64,000 bases of DNA from Acholoe squamosa (Eukaryota > Annelida > Polychaeta > Phyllodocida > Polynoidae): contig OX439043.1 in NCBI GenBank assembly GCA_949317995.1, positions 4,642,501 to 4,706,500 on the forward strand, in the 5' to 3' direction. Made by a program: the position numbers and the translations under genes. The notes under the pieces were generated by a model. The model was not told the DNA's origin, ran no database searches, and saw only the letters and a list, made by a program, of their open reading frames with translations. How positions within the stretch are numbered: position 1 is the stretch's first letter; each line of letters begins with the position of its first letter. Of the stretch, positions 16,915 to 28,768 are shown in pieces.

Positions 16915-19900
16915 TGGCCCTGCACATCCATCAACCATAAACCTTGAGCTCCCTCAGAAATCAGCCAAAGTTCTGAGGGATGCTGGCTACTGAGAGAGAC
17001 ACACAGTTTTGCTTGTTGAGGTTTTCTCAAATGGCATTCCATAAGAACTTCACATATTGCTAGCAAAATTAAAGTAGGTGACAGGTGGTAACAAGAAGTG
17101 AATAGGGGATGTATGGTTCATTAGGTTGAGACTGAAGTTTAATAACACATTGCACCAGATGCAATACATTGTAATTAGGTGACAGATCTCCCAACTGTGT
17201 CACTTTTGGTCAAGTAAGGGTCTAGCTGACAGCTTCATCAGCCTGTCTGCCTGGACCGTCCACACACTATAAGTGCAGAGAGTAGCAGTATTTTAGTTAA
17301 ATTGATTTCTGGGGTATTCCTCAGTGATGATAGTATTATCCTGCCCACTACCACTCTGCCATTATGGTGTATGAATGCAACACCATAGAACAGTCATACA
17401 GCATACTGATAGCTAGGCATTTCTCTATGCATGAAATGCAGGGAATGTTTGAGCACAATTATCCATTTGAATACTCTAACTGAGGCAAGTCAGCAGGGTT
17501 TTTTTTCAAATAGAAATCATATTGTGACCTTTGGTAGACAAAATCTACAAAATTTTCCAGGAAATTGACTCCTTTTATCCGTTCTTTCCTCTTACCCTAT
17601 TAGCCATTGAAGACAAGGGTAATTCTCAAGAGTACTTGCAAGAAGTGGAGCCACAGAATCTGGTCTTTGATCTCATTTCACTTCTTATATATAATTTATT
17701 CCCACAGACTTCTATTTAGAAGATGTGTGTGGTAGTGTGAAGGGTTTACTTACATCATGATTCTTATCAAGGTGGTTAATATTGGCATCATCTAGAAATG
17801 TGATGAAATCATAAGTTCTCATAATCCTGAAGATACCTAGACTCAGATAACCCCATGGCTGTTCCTGGAATTGTGGGGAAGAATTAAACCTCAAGGGGAA
17901 AATTGGACAGGTTTTCAGAAGCTCTTAACCACCAAGATAAAAGAGTGGGTTTCTGCCAGTTCTGTCCACATCTGGAATTCTACAAGATAATGATACAAGC
18001 CTAAGAAGAAGGATTACAGTTTTACATTCTGAGAAATATACTAGGCTTCGTAATGGACCTGCTCTGGCTCAGAGATGGTTACAAATTGGCATGTCAGACA
18101 GAGTGAATTTATCTAAGGGACAGAGATTTCTCTGCCCATTTATAAACCTCAAGTTGTCACAGTGGTTTAAAGATTCATTGCGATATAAGAGCTGCTGGTT
18201 TCTGAGTATGTCATACAGGTACAGGACTGGCACCTTCAGACTTTGCTATAAAATATTGTAAACTAGTGAGTAGTGCTTCATACGAAAAGGTGTTGCCCAT
18301 AGTGTGTAGTGTATCTCCCCATTTCAAACTTCTTAAGGGGATGAAAGTTTTGAAACTCAAAAGTCTGCACTAGAACAGTACTTCTCTGACTTAGTGTTAA
18401 AATTGAAAGAAATTTAGGATCTCTATATCATCACCATTAATTGTTACCTATTTGAGTGACAACAATTACATCATGAAATGTCCTTGATCGAGGCTAAAAC
18501 GTTGTCACTTTTGAGACTAAAGCAAATGTATACCCATTAATTCAGGATGTTTAGAGGATTAAAGAAAATGTTAGAAAAAGGCTTCTTTAGACTGCACCAT
18601 ATCGAAATTGTAAAAGCATGATCAGGACCCATGCTTTACTGTGGGAGAGTGTCCAAATATGACAAACTGCCTCTTTGATAAAGTTTGAAATTGGGAGATA
18701 TTTCCTAGTTATTAATGCAAGTGTCACCTTAAAGTTGGTGAGACTGACAAGACATCTCTTTTTCACTACTGAGCACTTTGCCTTAGACGCCTTTGGCCTA
18801 TCATCAATTGCTATTTGATATCCAGCAAGTCATCGATACATTTCACCAGCACCAGTGTCTCCATACCTTAAAGGCTGATAGCGTTTTAAATATAGCATGC
18901 TTATAGTTGTCATGATACATAAATTTACATCTCTAGTGATTTACCCTCCAGGATGTGTTAAATGATGTAGCATGATGCATTAGTGGATATGCAGCCCTGA
19001 TTGATTGATTTGAATTGATTTTTATTTTGCTTCAAAGGTGAAATACAGTTGTGCATACAATTGTCATAAAAACCAACATCAAGTAGTGAATTAACCCTTT
19101 ACACATAAATGATTATTCTGAAGCAAATAAAAGGGGCTGCCGCTTGGTACAACAAAAGTCAAATGTACCAGTTTACGAGGGCCAGCCCGTAGTGCGCTGT
19201 TTATGTCCTTTTGTATCTTTCTGTATGAATATGATAAAACTATAATAATGTCTCTGAGTTGATTCTTCAGTGTGGATTTCAGTAAGGATAATTATTATAA
19301 AAACAATTTCATTAAGAAATTCTATGTGAGAATAATTTCATCAGAATTTGTAAACTTAAGAGAACTATAGGCCAATAAGGTTATGGCTACGTTCTTGAAA
19401 CATAGCATCCCATTTGTGTAGTTACATTGTTAAAACGTAGCTTATATTTCTAGGCTTCCATACAAGATAAGATCCTCCTATATGTGCATTTATACTTGTT
19501 ACTTATATTGCACTCCGTTTTGTGAACAGATTTCTTGCTTTTACAACGAATAACTTGACCAGCCTCTGTTCTAAAAGAAGGGACTATGCTTTTGTTCCAT
19601 AAAGTATGAATAAATACAAGATAGAAAGAAATATGACACGTCTCTTGTGTATGATTATTCATTTTGGTGGTGGGATGGGGGGGTGGGATATGCACTTGTA
19701 TTGTTAACAATAAGCTATGCTTGTGGGGGTCAGCATTAAAGATGGTAAATAGCTTTTCTGAGAAATGTACTTTATATTAGTACCAAGGTGACGAAGTAGC
19801 TGATGAATAAAAACATGAGATGGCAACTTTCTTTGGAATTTACAATGAACTAAATTTGTTATCTGCCACCAGATAAAAACTTATTTCACCAAAAGGTGAA

Positions 19901-20566
19901 TGGGATAATTAACTTTTAATTTGGAAAGCTTATTTCCAGCTACAATATTTGAACCAAAAATAGTTCCTATAATTTCAGAGTCATTTATGAGTCTGGCATT
20001 GTGGTAAAACTCATGAAATGATTGACAAACTGGCTGCTCTGACTTAGGGTCCTGATACAGTGGTACAGAATAGGGAAGGCCCCATTCCTGTTCCCAGATG
20101 CTAAACAGCTGCAGCAGCTCCACCTGCCTCAAACCAAAATAACAAAGATGCCTGGTGAAATACTGAGTTAGCTAATCTGGTACACCATTGGCATTTGCTA
20201 ATGTTTGTATACTTAGACAGAGGTCTATGGATTTAGGGTTTCTCACCTATAATCATAAGCATCAGCATTACCAATGCATTGACACATAGTCCCTGGTCCT
20301 TTTAACTTTATCTTTCTACATCTTGTAGGAACAGCTAAGGTCAGTGGTCTGTCCTAAATGTGAGGCTATACATCTAAGGGACAGTACTTAATTAGCCAGA
20401 ATGTGAACCCCCATGTTCTTTATGATATATGTCAAGATTGTTTTATATTAATGGGATGTGCATTTGTCAAAGGTAAATATCACAATAGTATCCGCTATAA
20501 ACAGGATACGTATACTTGGGATGTGTCTTGTACACAAAGTGGTACAAGGTTTTACAGTAGGTAGCT
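16915..20566. other. AT-rich non-coding DNA
   Basis: No supported gene. Part of it (about 17900-18830) is an inverted copy of 47630-48730: the anchor AAGGCAAAGTGCTCAGTA at 47.66 kb matches the complement at 18.77 kb. A LINE-like tail lies at about 19.0-19.2 kb. Confidence 0.6.
18998..19200 (-). mobile_element. 3' tail of a 5'-truncated LINE
   Basis: Read on the minus strand, the segment passes from a GC-richer stretch (GGCTGGCCCTCGTAAACTGG) into an AT-rich trailer. It ends AAAATAAAAATCAATTCAAATCAATCAATCA, i.e. a short ATCA-type tandem tail as in RTE/CR1-like LINEs. No RT domain remains. The class is not certain. Confidence 0.4.
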
Positions 20567-20833
20567 CAGGAGGCCATTTCTTAACACACTATGACTGCTG
20601 TCCTTCAAGCCATAGTGAGAAGCCTTGAGTTATGCCAGTACAGTATTATGCACTAGTAATCACTAATGTCTGCACCAGTACGACTGCTCTACCCAACCTT
20701 ATGTAATTACTGCATAGGTGCTGATCGTACAATGCAGTCGTAGGGCCTTACCTACGAGAGCCTGGCTTATTCTTAGCAGCTTTAAATTCCAGTGCATGTG
20801 TGTAGTCGTAGTACATTAAGAAATGGCCTCCAG
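20567..20833. mobile_element. 267-bp foldback element, family B copy 1
   Basis: GGAGGCCATTTCTTAA (20569-20584) is an exact reverse complement of 20816-20831, and the inner arms also pair (ACGACTGC...GCAGTCGT). A related copy lies at 39862-40120. There is no ORF, and the target duplication is unclear. Confidence 0.7.
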
Positions 20834-23800
20834 TGTTTCAAATAATTAAAACCTCAGTGCATGTTGATACCTTCAGATAAGCACCAGTCCTGTAGTCTAG
20901 GGACTAGTGATGGTAATAGTATCAGCATTCGTTCAGCAGCCATCACATCTGTAATCTGGTCAGGTGGCTGCCATCACCACATGAAGACCACAGAGACCCC
21001 TGATGAGGAACACAGGGGGTAAGAGTGAGGGCTGAGAAGGGAATGATCAGATCAGCAGGGAATAAAGAAGAATGACACTGATGTTGTATAAAATCATGTG
21101 TCTTTTAACAATGCCTGATATTTTTACACCCAATAAAAGCTATATATATCTTGGGAAATGAGTGTGAATGAACTGGTGGTTGTGGGTATATCGCCATTGC
21201 CAATATCCTGCTTTATTTCTCGGAATATCAAGCAGCCCTCCAATAGGACTAAGAACAATGCTTCTATAGATCCAGGTTTCTTTAGAAAAGATTTTCCCTA
21301 CAGATTTTCCGACTTTTACACACAATATAAGAAATGTCTAGAGGACTAAGTATTGATAGAACAAGCTGTAGTGGGTATTTCTGACCCATCTTTAGAAAAC
21401 GTGCATCCGGGGGAGGGGGATTTTTAGTTCTGCATTTGGCCACCAGGGGGCAGTGTATGACTAAAACACTGACAAATATACCAAACAATGGCTTAGATCA
21501 ATTTTTAATGGGGAATTCAGTGGTGTGCTCAGAATCATTCTATTTCTACTGAAAAAGTTCCATTTATGAAATACAAAAGAGACATCCATTGCCATAGAAA
21601 CAGATAATTGGCATATATGGCAATTTATGATTGCCATGGACACCACTCCATTATGGTAACTTTTCCACAAATGTGTTGGATATTTGTAAACATAAGGAAC
21701 TCAGAACCGAAAACAGACCCAGCAAACTCCCTCTAGAACCGATTTTATGATAGAAAAATCACATTGCTTTGTTTATTTTTCCACAAAACTGTATTTTTTG
21801 CATTGTTACTATTTAAGCTAGGGTATAATGTATTTAGAGCTTATTCACATTTTTGAATTGCTCACACAGACCTAGGTTTGACAAGCAATTATAGAAGAAC
21901 TACCTGGAATATTTTAGCTCAAGATATCTCATTTTAAAGCAAATCAACTTTAAAAAAACATTTCCACCCTGGATGCAGGTTCCCCCCATCTGGTCACATT
22001 TGGTCACTGTGAACATCCTTGGTACATTTCTTGGAAGATTGAATTCTTGGGCTGAATCCTTGGACAAATCAACATTGACCTTATGCTAACTATCATAGGG
22101 TGGTCATAATGCACCAACAATGTGATGGCTACAGGAAGGCCATGACGATCGATGATTGTGATGATGCACTAAAGGCCTATTGACCCTTAGAGCGTTAACT
22201 GTTACTGCTCTCCATTTCTTCCTAGCAGACTGAATGGTGTGTGCCGGCCACATTCTACGATCATCAATACAGGTCCTGTCCTGGTGATTTTGGACATTCT
22301 CAGCTCCCCTGACCTCCCTGTTCCTCCCTCACCATGTCACTAAATGTACTCACCCAACTAATGTGACATTTAAGAACAGCTTCTGGTATACAGCCAATGC
22401 TCACCAGCAGTCAGCATGTAGGATGCAACACTTAAAGCTCCGGGAAGGTGCAGGAGAGGAGCTCTATCATAGTATGGTCATCAACGATATATCTCCCCCT
22501 ACAATACCTACATAGCGGTTATATAGAAAAGTAATTTAATTCTACCAGGAATAATAGTCTCTGACTTTGAGGGTATTTTTTCAATGAAGCGCAAATTCTA
22601 TAGCATAACAATGGATAGTCTTAATGATGATGGTGTCCTACCTTGATCCTGCTGTATGGGTACATGAAGGCTGCAGGTACGTACCTGCAAAGACAAAATC
22701 AATAAAACTTAATAACAGGAAAATAACTTGGATATGATGATGACACCATGATTGTTCTGTAAGCTATGGTAATTGCAGTAATTTACAGGATTATTTCTGG
22801 TAGGCTTTGATGGGATCTAATTGTGCCAAGTTGAGAATTGCAACCCAGTGGAAACCCTCCCCATTCATTCAGGACTTATACCAAGCCCATCTGTCAAACA
22901 TATTACCTTCCTAGTCACAAGGTTCCCCTGTTGTCTAATCTGTCTCATGTAAAATGATATCTTTTAGGAATAGTGAAACTTATGAATGTTTTTTTTTTCT
23001 TTTGGTATAGTAGTTTTTTAAACTATTATCTCCTGAAGAATCTGAATGCCCATCACATTTCTTCCTTTAGGAAATTTTAACTTCAGATTGAACCTTTTGC
23101 TATTTTATGCAAGGTGTTTGACTAGTTGTAATTCAATTTTGTATAAAGCCTGTCACTGTAAGAATTAATCAGCAATTGTTGACCTCAGTTTAATTATGTT
23201 CTCTCTGCAGTTTCCATTTATAATGACACACATATAAGATCTAATATTTTCAGGAAGGGGAGTAGCAGCGTTTGGACACTTTTTTTTATTTATGAAGCTT
23301 CATGCAGGGATAAGTAAGGAACAAGGGAGTTGTCAATAATGATTTATATATCTGAATCTGTTTTCAGAAAATACTTTTAATAATTGTGGCCTTGCGTTCT
23401 CCTCCTTCAGAAACCTCCATCCAGTGAGACCAGATTGTATTTAAGTCATTCTTAGTGGAATGTCTTATGTTCATCAAACAAGGTATCTGATAGTTTAGTA
23501 TAGTAGATTTGTGACATGACCTTGATCTTTGCTGCTGAAATGGCATTGTATCTATATCTATTACCAGGTTCTTCAAGGAATTTTCTCATGAGAATAACCT
23601 TCATAAGTAGTTAATAGTTATGACTCTGGATCTATTCCAAATAGCATCAAGCGCTATATGTCAAACACTCATGTCGTGTCAAATTTACAAATTACATCAT
23701 ACTCTGCTGTAACCATGGGAGCTGCTACATCCAGCCACTAATCCTATAGTTTAGGTGGTTTGCTGTGTGTGACGTCATCAAACAGCCAAACAGGAAGTCC

Positions 23801-26800
23801 TTCGCAGACTACTTTCTTAAACAGGTTGATCTCAAGGTCACGTCAGTTAGTAGGGGTTACTTAGTGCCCAAGCACAATGATAGATCATTTGCGGCTACTG
23901 GAAATTGCATCAGGTGAATTTAAATGGGGGAAATTGTTGCTGAATCCATCATTCCTGGTTGGCCTTGACTCCATGTGATGTAATTTACACGTGCTATCCA
24001 TCACAAGGCTGAAGGCTCTACCACAGCATTCCAAATTAGAACCTAGTGTTGACTGTACTTTGCATTTCTCTACAGTACCTTGAAGGGCTGCTATTTAATC
24101 ATAGTCATTAGTTAGTATGATGCACCAATGCAGTGCTGGCGTAGCACTTTGTTAGAGTAGACCCTTAAGGGGGCCGCGGACGGGGCTGACTGGGTAGGGC
24201 CGATCGTGACGTTGGGGCATCTGCGGGGATGTCTGATCCAGTCGGTCAAATATCAAACATGTTTGATGTGCCCTATCCGATCAGAAGTGACTTGCTTGTT
24301 ACCTATCGAGTCTGGCCCATCTGCCGTCGCCTTTATGGTATTTATCGACCAGGTAGGGTTGGCATAATGCATGAATGTAGTTCTGGTAAGTTATTTGACT
24401 AGGCTACAATCATGCATCTTGACAATCCAAAGGGAATGATATGATCATGCATTAATGCACATTTTTCCTAAACTCCATATCATGACATTATAAATCCTGA
24501 TGTGTATTTGTCTTCATGAAAAAAAACCATGCAACACTGACAATTAACTCAATGTTTCCCTGTTGGTGCAAAATTGTTTCATTTTTGTGACTGATTCTTA
24601 TTGTTCGCTTGTTGTATGGGAGCAGCAAAGTGGGAAATTCATTTAAGAAGGCACTATCCAACTTCATACCAAAAGAGTGCTATCATTAAAGGGCTTTTCC
24701 ACACCCTATTTCTTTTTCTGGCCACAATCAGGTTATTCTGTTAAGCTCTCTGCCGGCATTTTGTACCTAATCCATCCATATCTTTATTCCATCAACAGCT
24801 CTATGGTCTCCGCTACTGCCTCGTCATGACAATGCTATCGTCATCTATTGTGTTCCGAGGACTACTGCTTGTCTCCATCTGTCTCTTTTAGCATCATACT
24901 TAAATACTGAGGCTCAGCTCAAGTTACCACTACCCATGAATCACATCTACATCTTCAACTATAAAGTAATTGTTTAGCAGCCAACAAGTCAGGATGTTGT
25001 GGGCTGTGCTTGATATTCCCTCAATGACTGGTGCGGATGTAGACTGTGTCAGTCATGAAGAGTTTAATGACCTTTTAACAATAGGGTTCCAGGGTAAAAC
25101 AGATTTTCAGTGCATTCTGTCACAGGTATCATGAAATTATATGTGTTGTACACCAAATGACCGTAATTGATATCTCATTCAAATTAGTCCCATTTTATGA
25201 GATGTTGCTAGGCATGGAATGAGAATGGAATTAAAAACCTTCATTTTTTAGCTTCTTTTTCTCTGAAGAGCATTATGGGGAGGAAAAAATTTAACATAGT
25301 TATCAGTTCTGATGACTGGAGAACAATCATGAAGTCATATCCAGGGTACCGTTTTTCATTTTCTTGATATTCCAATTATTAAGATTAGGAGGGCTCTTTA
25401 AAGTTGCTAAGTTACCAAAAAATGGTAAGTTCTCGAGGAAAATTGACGGAAATCACACTAAAATGTATTCAGCTGAATTACCCTGGAACCCTACTAGGGA
25501 CGGAAGCTCTAGGTAAACACACAAGTTTGCAAGTCTGGACAATGGCTCTGAGCTGTGTTTGGAAGCCCCTCAATGAAGGACGTGGATCTGGGCTCTTTAC
25601 ATGATAAAGATATATTAATGAGGAATGGAGAGAATAAAGATATGATGTCATGGTACAATCCTGAAATCCCATAAAACAGCATGGATCCTAATCATAATTC
25701 ATCACTCACGGTGTGTGGCTTCCACATGACTTCACTCTGGTTTCAACTCTTGACAAGCCTTAGGTATATAAAACTCCCAATTAAAGGTAGGAAGGATTAT
25801 GGCATTCTGAACAGAACGCCAGCTTTCCTCCTTCAAACCAGAAATTGATGTGTGTGTCTGTGTGTGTTATGCCAATAAACATGGATCATTCAGACACCGT
25901 GCTATTGGTAGAATCAGCTGCCGAACCCGGGTCTTGTGTAACTCATTATTGAGTCAACGTAGGTGCAGGCCATGACAGGTTTGTGGTGTGATCCATCATA
26001 GTCTATGTTATAACAAGTACTTACCACAGGTCTTTAATACACAGCAAGCTTTGGTAGAGTGGACTGCCATCGAGATTGGGGACACAGGTCTTACAGTTAT
26101 TGTATCTAATTTAGTCAGTCAGGTTGAACAAATATAGAAGTACTCACTTCTTACATTAAAATGTGTCATTTTCTTAATATGCTCAACATAATCCCTCTGC
26201 ATATAACAGTTCCTGTTAGCACCAAACTGGTAATCAGCCAAATTAATTCATTACTCAGCCAGCTGAAGAACAATTATAAGAACATTATTCTTTGGTAGGC
26301 TCTTCAAAATGAATTTCTTGTGTAGGCTGGCCCCAAAATTGTATTACCTGTAAGAAAATTGTCAGAAATATGACACCATAACTAGCTCTAGCATAGCAAT
26401 CAATGCCACGTATTGCCTATTATAGAAACTACCCACTAGGCCCCACTTGTATCGCAAATTATGTAGAATGAATCCACCCACTAGGTCTGACTACTCGCAT
26501 CACCCCTAGAGGTCTCACATCGCTTATTAAGCTGCACTCGTTAAAGCAGGCAACCCTTCACCCAAACTAATTACAATGTTGTGAGGCAGCTGAACTTTGG
26601 GTGTGGGTGTGATGGATTGGTTGTGGCTTGTTACTACTTTGGGTTTTATGTGTTAGTCCTGAATGCCGTAACACTGCTAGTGGAAATATGTCAAAATGGT
26701 GTAACAAGCTGATAAAAGAAATGAACACTTTTACAATTGGCAGTGATTGTGTGTTTCAAAGGTAAAAAAAAAGCTGTCAATGTTTATAATCCTAGTTTGC

Positions 26801-27901
26801 ACTTTTGAGGATGTAACTATGGTAAATAACATTGATTTTGTGCAGAATTTGATGATACATCATGGTATCTGATTTGTTTCACTGATCTGGTGGTTTATAG
26901 ATACCACATGGCTTATTTAGGCTAAAATACCATTATAATGTCCTGGCCTTGAGAGGTACATGCACAGTATGCTATATACCACAAGTGTGAAGTCAACCAG
27001 AGGGAAAATGTCCCATAGAAACTACAAGTAGCATGGTCAACTAGAAGTAGTTCATTTTGATAGACAATGATAGATCATTCACATCTTCCTAGAAGAATCA
27101 AATGGTGGGTTACAATCGAATACTTCCAGAGTGATCGGGGCTCTGTTTCTGTGACATTTGATGTCTTTCCTCTTTTCTGCCTTCCTTTCCCTCCTTCTAT
27201 ACTTCCTGCCTGCTTACCTGTCTTTCTTAAATCTCATTCCAATATTCCTATCTGTTTGTTTTCTGTATTTAATGTTTCCTTTACCTTGCAGCACCATTTT
27301 GCTCCTCTTTTCCCTTACCATCCATCCTATAACTCCATCCGTGTTGGTCAGCAATGAAAGTACACTACTTCTTTCTCAAGAATTATTACTTGACCTCTGG
27401 TTTTCAACGGAACTAACACTGTAAGGAGTAAACATTAAAAAAACACAAAACTATCCTTCTCAACAAGATCTGCATGACTTTGCCACCCCTACCCCCGCAC
27501 ACTTCAACTGCAACAGTACATGTATACAAGCAAAGTTAAGTTATCTTCATGAAAGACGAGCCTCACACCTAGTTAAGAAATGTGCAATACCAGGTAACAC
27601 AATAGTGCTAACCAGGGCCACATATGCAAATGTTGGCCCACTGCTTAAGTATGAAACTGCTAAAAAGCAAATAACTACCCAGAAAAATGTTGTGAGTCCT
27701 TGTCAACCTGTGTGAAGTGGCTCACGTATATCGTTAGATGGAACACGACGTCGTTATAGCACAAGATCCCCAGGAATAGCAATTGCTATGCCACGTGAGT
27801 CTAACACACAGTGGCGAAAGATGACGGAATGAGTTATCACTCAAAAAGGAGTCACCATTGATGACCTATCATGGCGACAGGTGACGACAATTTGCTGGGT
27901 A
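20834..27901. other. AT-rich duplicated non-coding DNA
   Basis: No supported gene. Within it, 20834-21010 is the mate of the inverted copy near 39.78-40.18 kb. About 22890-23600 matches 30190-31100 directly, and 23560-27450 is the second copy of the long direct duplication. A CpG-rich patch of about 200 bp at 24165-24350 (GGGGGCCGCGGACGGGG) is absent from the matching place in copy 1 and may be a small insertion. Confidence 0.6.
21440..21455 (+). promoter_or_regulatory. CTCF-type motif
   Basis: CCACCAGGGGGCAGTG matches the core consensus known for CTCF (CCASYAGRKGGCRS) at every position. CTCF is conserved in bilaterian animals. Occupancy cannot be read from the sequence. Confidence 0.45.
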
Positions 27902-28768
27902 CACTGCAAAAATGGTGTTTAGATTTTAAACATGTTTAGGTCTAAACATGTTTAAAACCTAAACATATACGTCAGGTAGGTGTCTCATCAACTACACATT
28001 TAGGAAAACAATACTTTTAGTCTAAATACATTAACATTTTTGCTAAACATGTTTAGATGTTTAGAGTTTAAACACTTGAATACTAGGTGTTTAGATTTAA
28101 ACATCAATATGTTTAGATACTTGGATGTCAAATCCACACCAGGTGGCAGCACTACTTCTGAAAGGACTATCTGCACAGTTATAATCAAATGTTGTGATAA
28201 GAATCCCCAAACCCCTTGTGTATCCTAGTGCAATTTCATTGAATGTCATGAAAATAGAAACAGCAATAGAAAACTGACTAAATTCAACTTACACCACCAT
28301 CATTACCATAAAATGATCAATGAGCTCCATGACTGACACATATTTCATGTTATTTTGTAAAGGATAAAGCAATGTCCTTCCCACCAAGCTGTTGTACTCT
28401 TTCAAGTCTCTCATTCTAATGCAGTATGTATAAGTGTACATAGCTGTGGCTGATCTTGGGAGACTTTGCCACGTAAATACCTGCTGATGTCCTCCAGTAA
28501 ATGAGAAAACGAACAAAAAATATTCCTTTACTTTTTTAATGGATACATAACTGCAAACCCTTACTTCCCACCAAATAACCTAGACATCTAAACACAAAAA
28601 TTCATCAATATCTAAACACAAATTTTAAACCTAAACACCTAGAGTTCTAAACACTTCAGCTAAGCACATTGTTTTGCTAAACATGTTAAGGAAATCAATG
28701 TGATTACAAAAACGTTGCAAGAATATGTTTAGAATTGTGTTTAGGATCTAAACACCATTTTTGCAGTG
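27902..28768. mobile_element. 867-bp CACTG...CAGTG non-autonomous transposon
   Basis: The first 23 bases (CACTGCAAAAATGGTGTTTAGAT) are an exact inverted repeat of the last 23. The target duplication TA sits on both sides (27900-27901 and 28769-28770). Near each end are many copies of TGTTTAGA/TCTAAACA, the kind of subterminal repeat that CACTA-type transposases bind. No transposase is encoded. It also contains a CTCF-like site. Confidence 0.88.
28136..28150 (+). promoter_or_regulatory. CTCF-like motif inside the CACTG transposon
   Basis: ACACCAGGTGGCAGC differs from the CTCF core consensus by about one position. If real, each copy of this transposon could carry the site elsewhere in the genome. 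Confidence 0.3.

Larger units (their letters stand above)
10540..17000 (+). repeat. direct segmental duplication, copy 1
   Basis: This block matches 23560-29780 in the same order and orientation at several separated anchors: 10570-10890 with 23600-23872, 11935-12180 with 23873-24110, 12520-14830 with 24360-26650, 15930-16440 with 27150-27400, and 16500-17000 with 29250-29780. Identity looks moderate, with many small gaps and different insertions in each copy, so the duplication is old. The shared core near 11950-12090 recurs again at 34720-34870 and, inverted, at 57725-57905, so it behaves as a local repeat family. No gene is conserved between copies. Confidence 0.75.
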
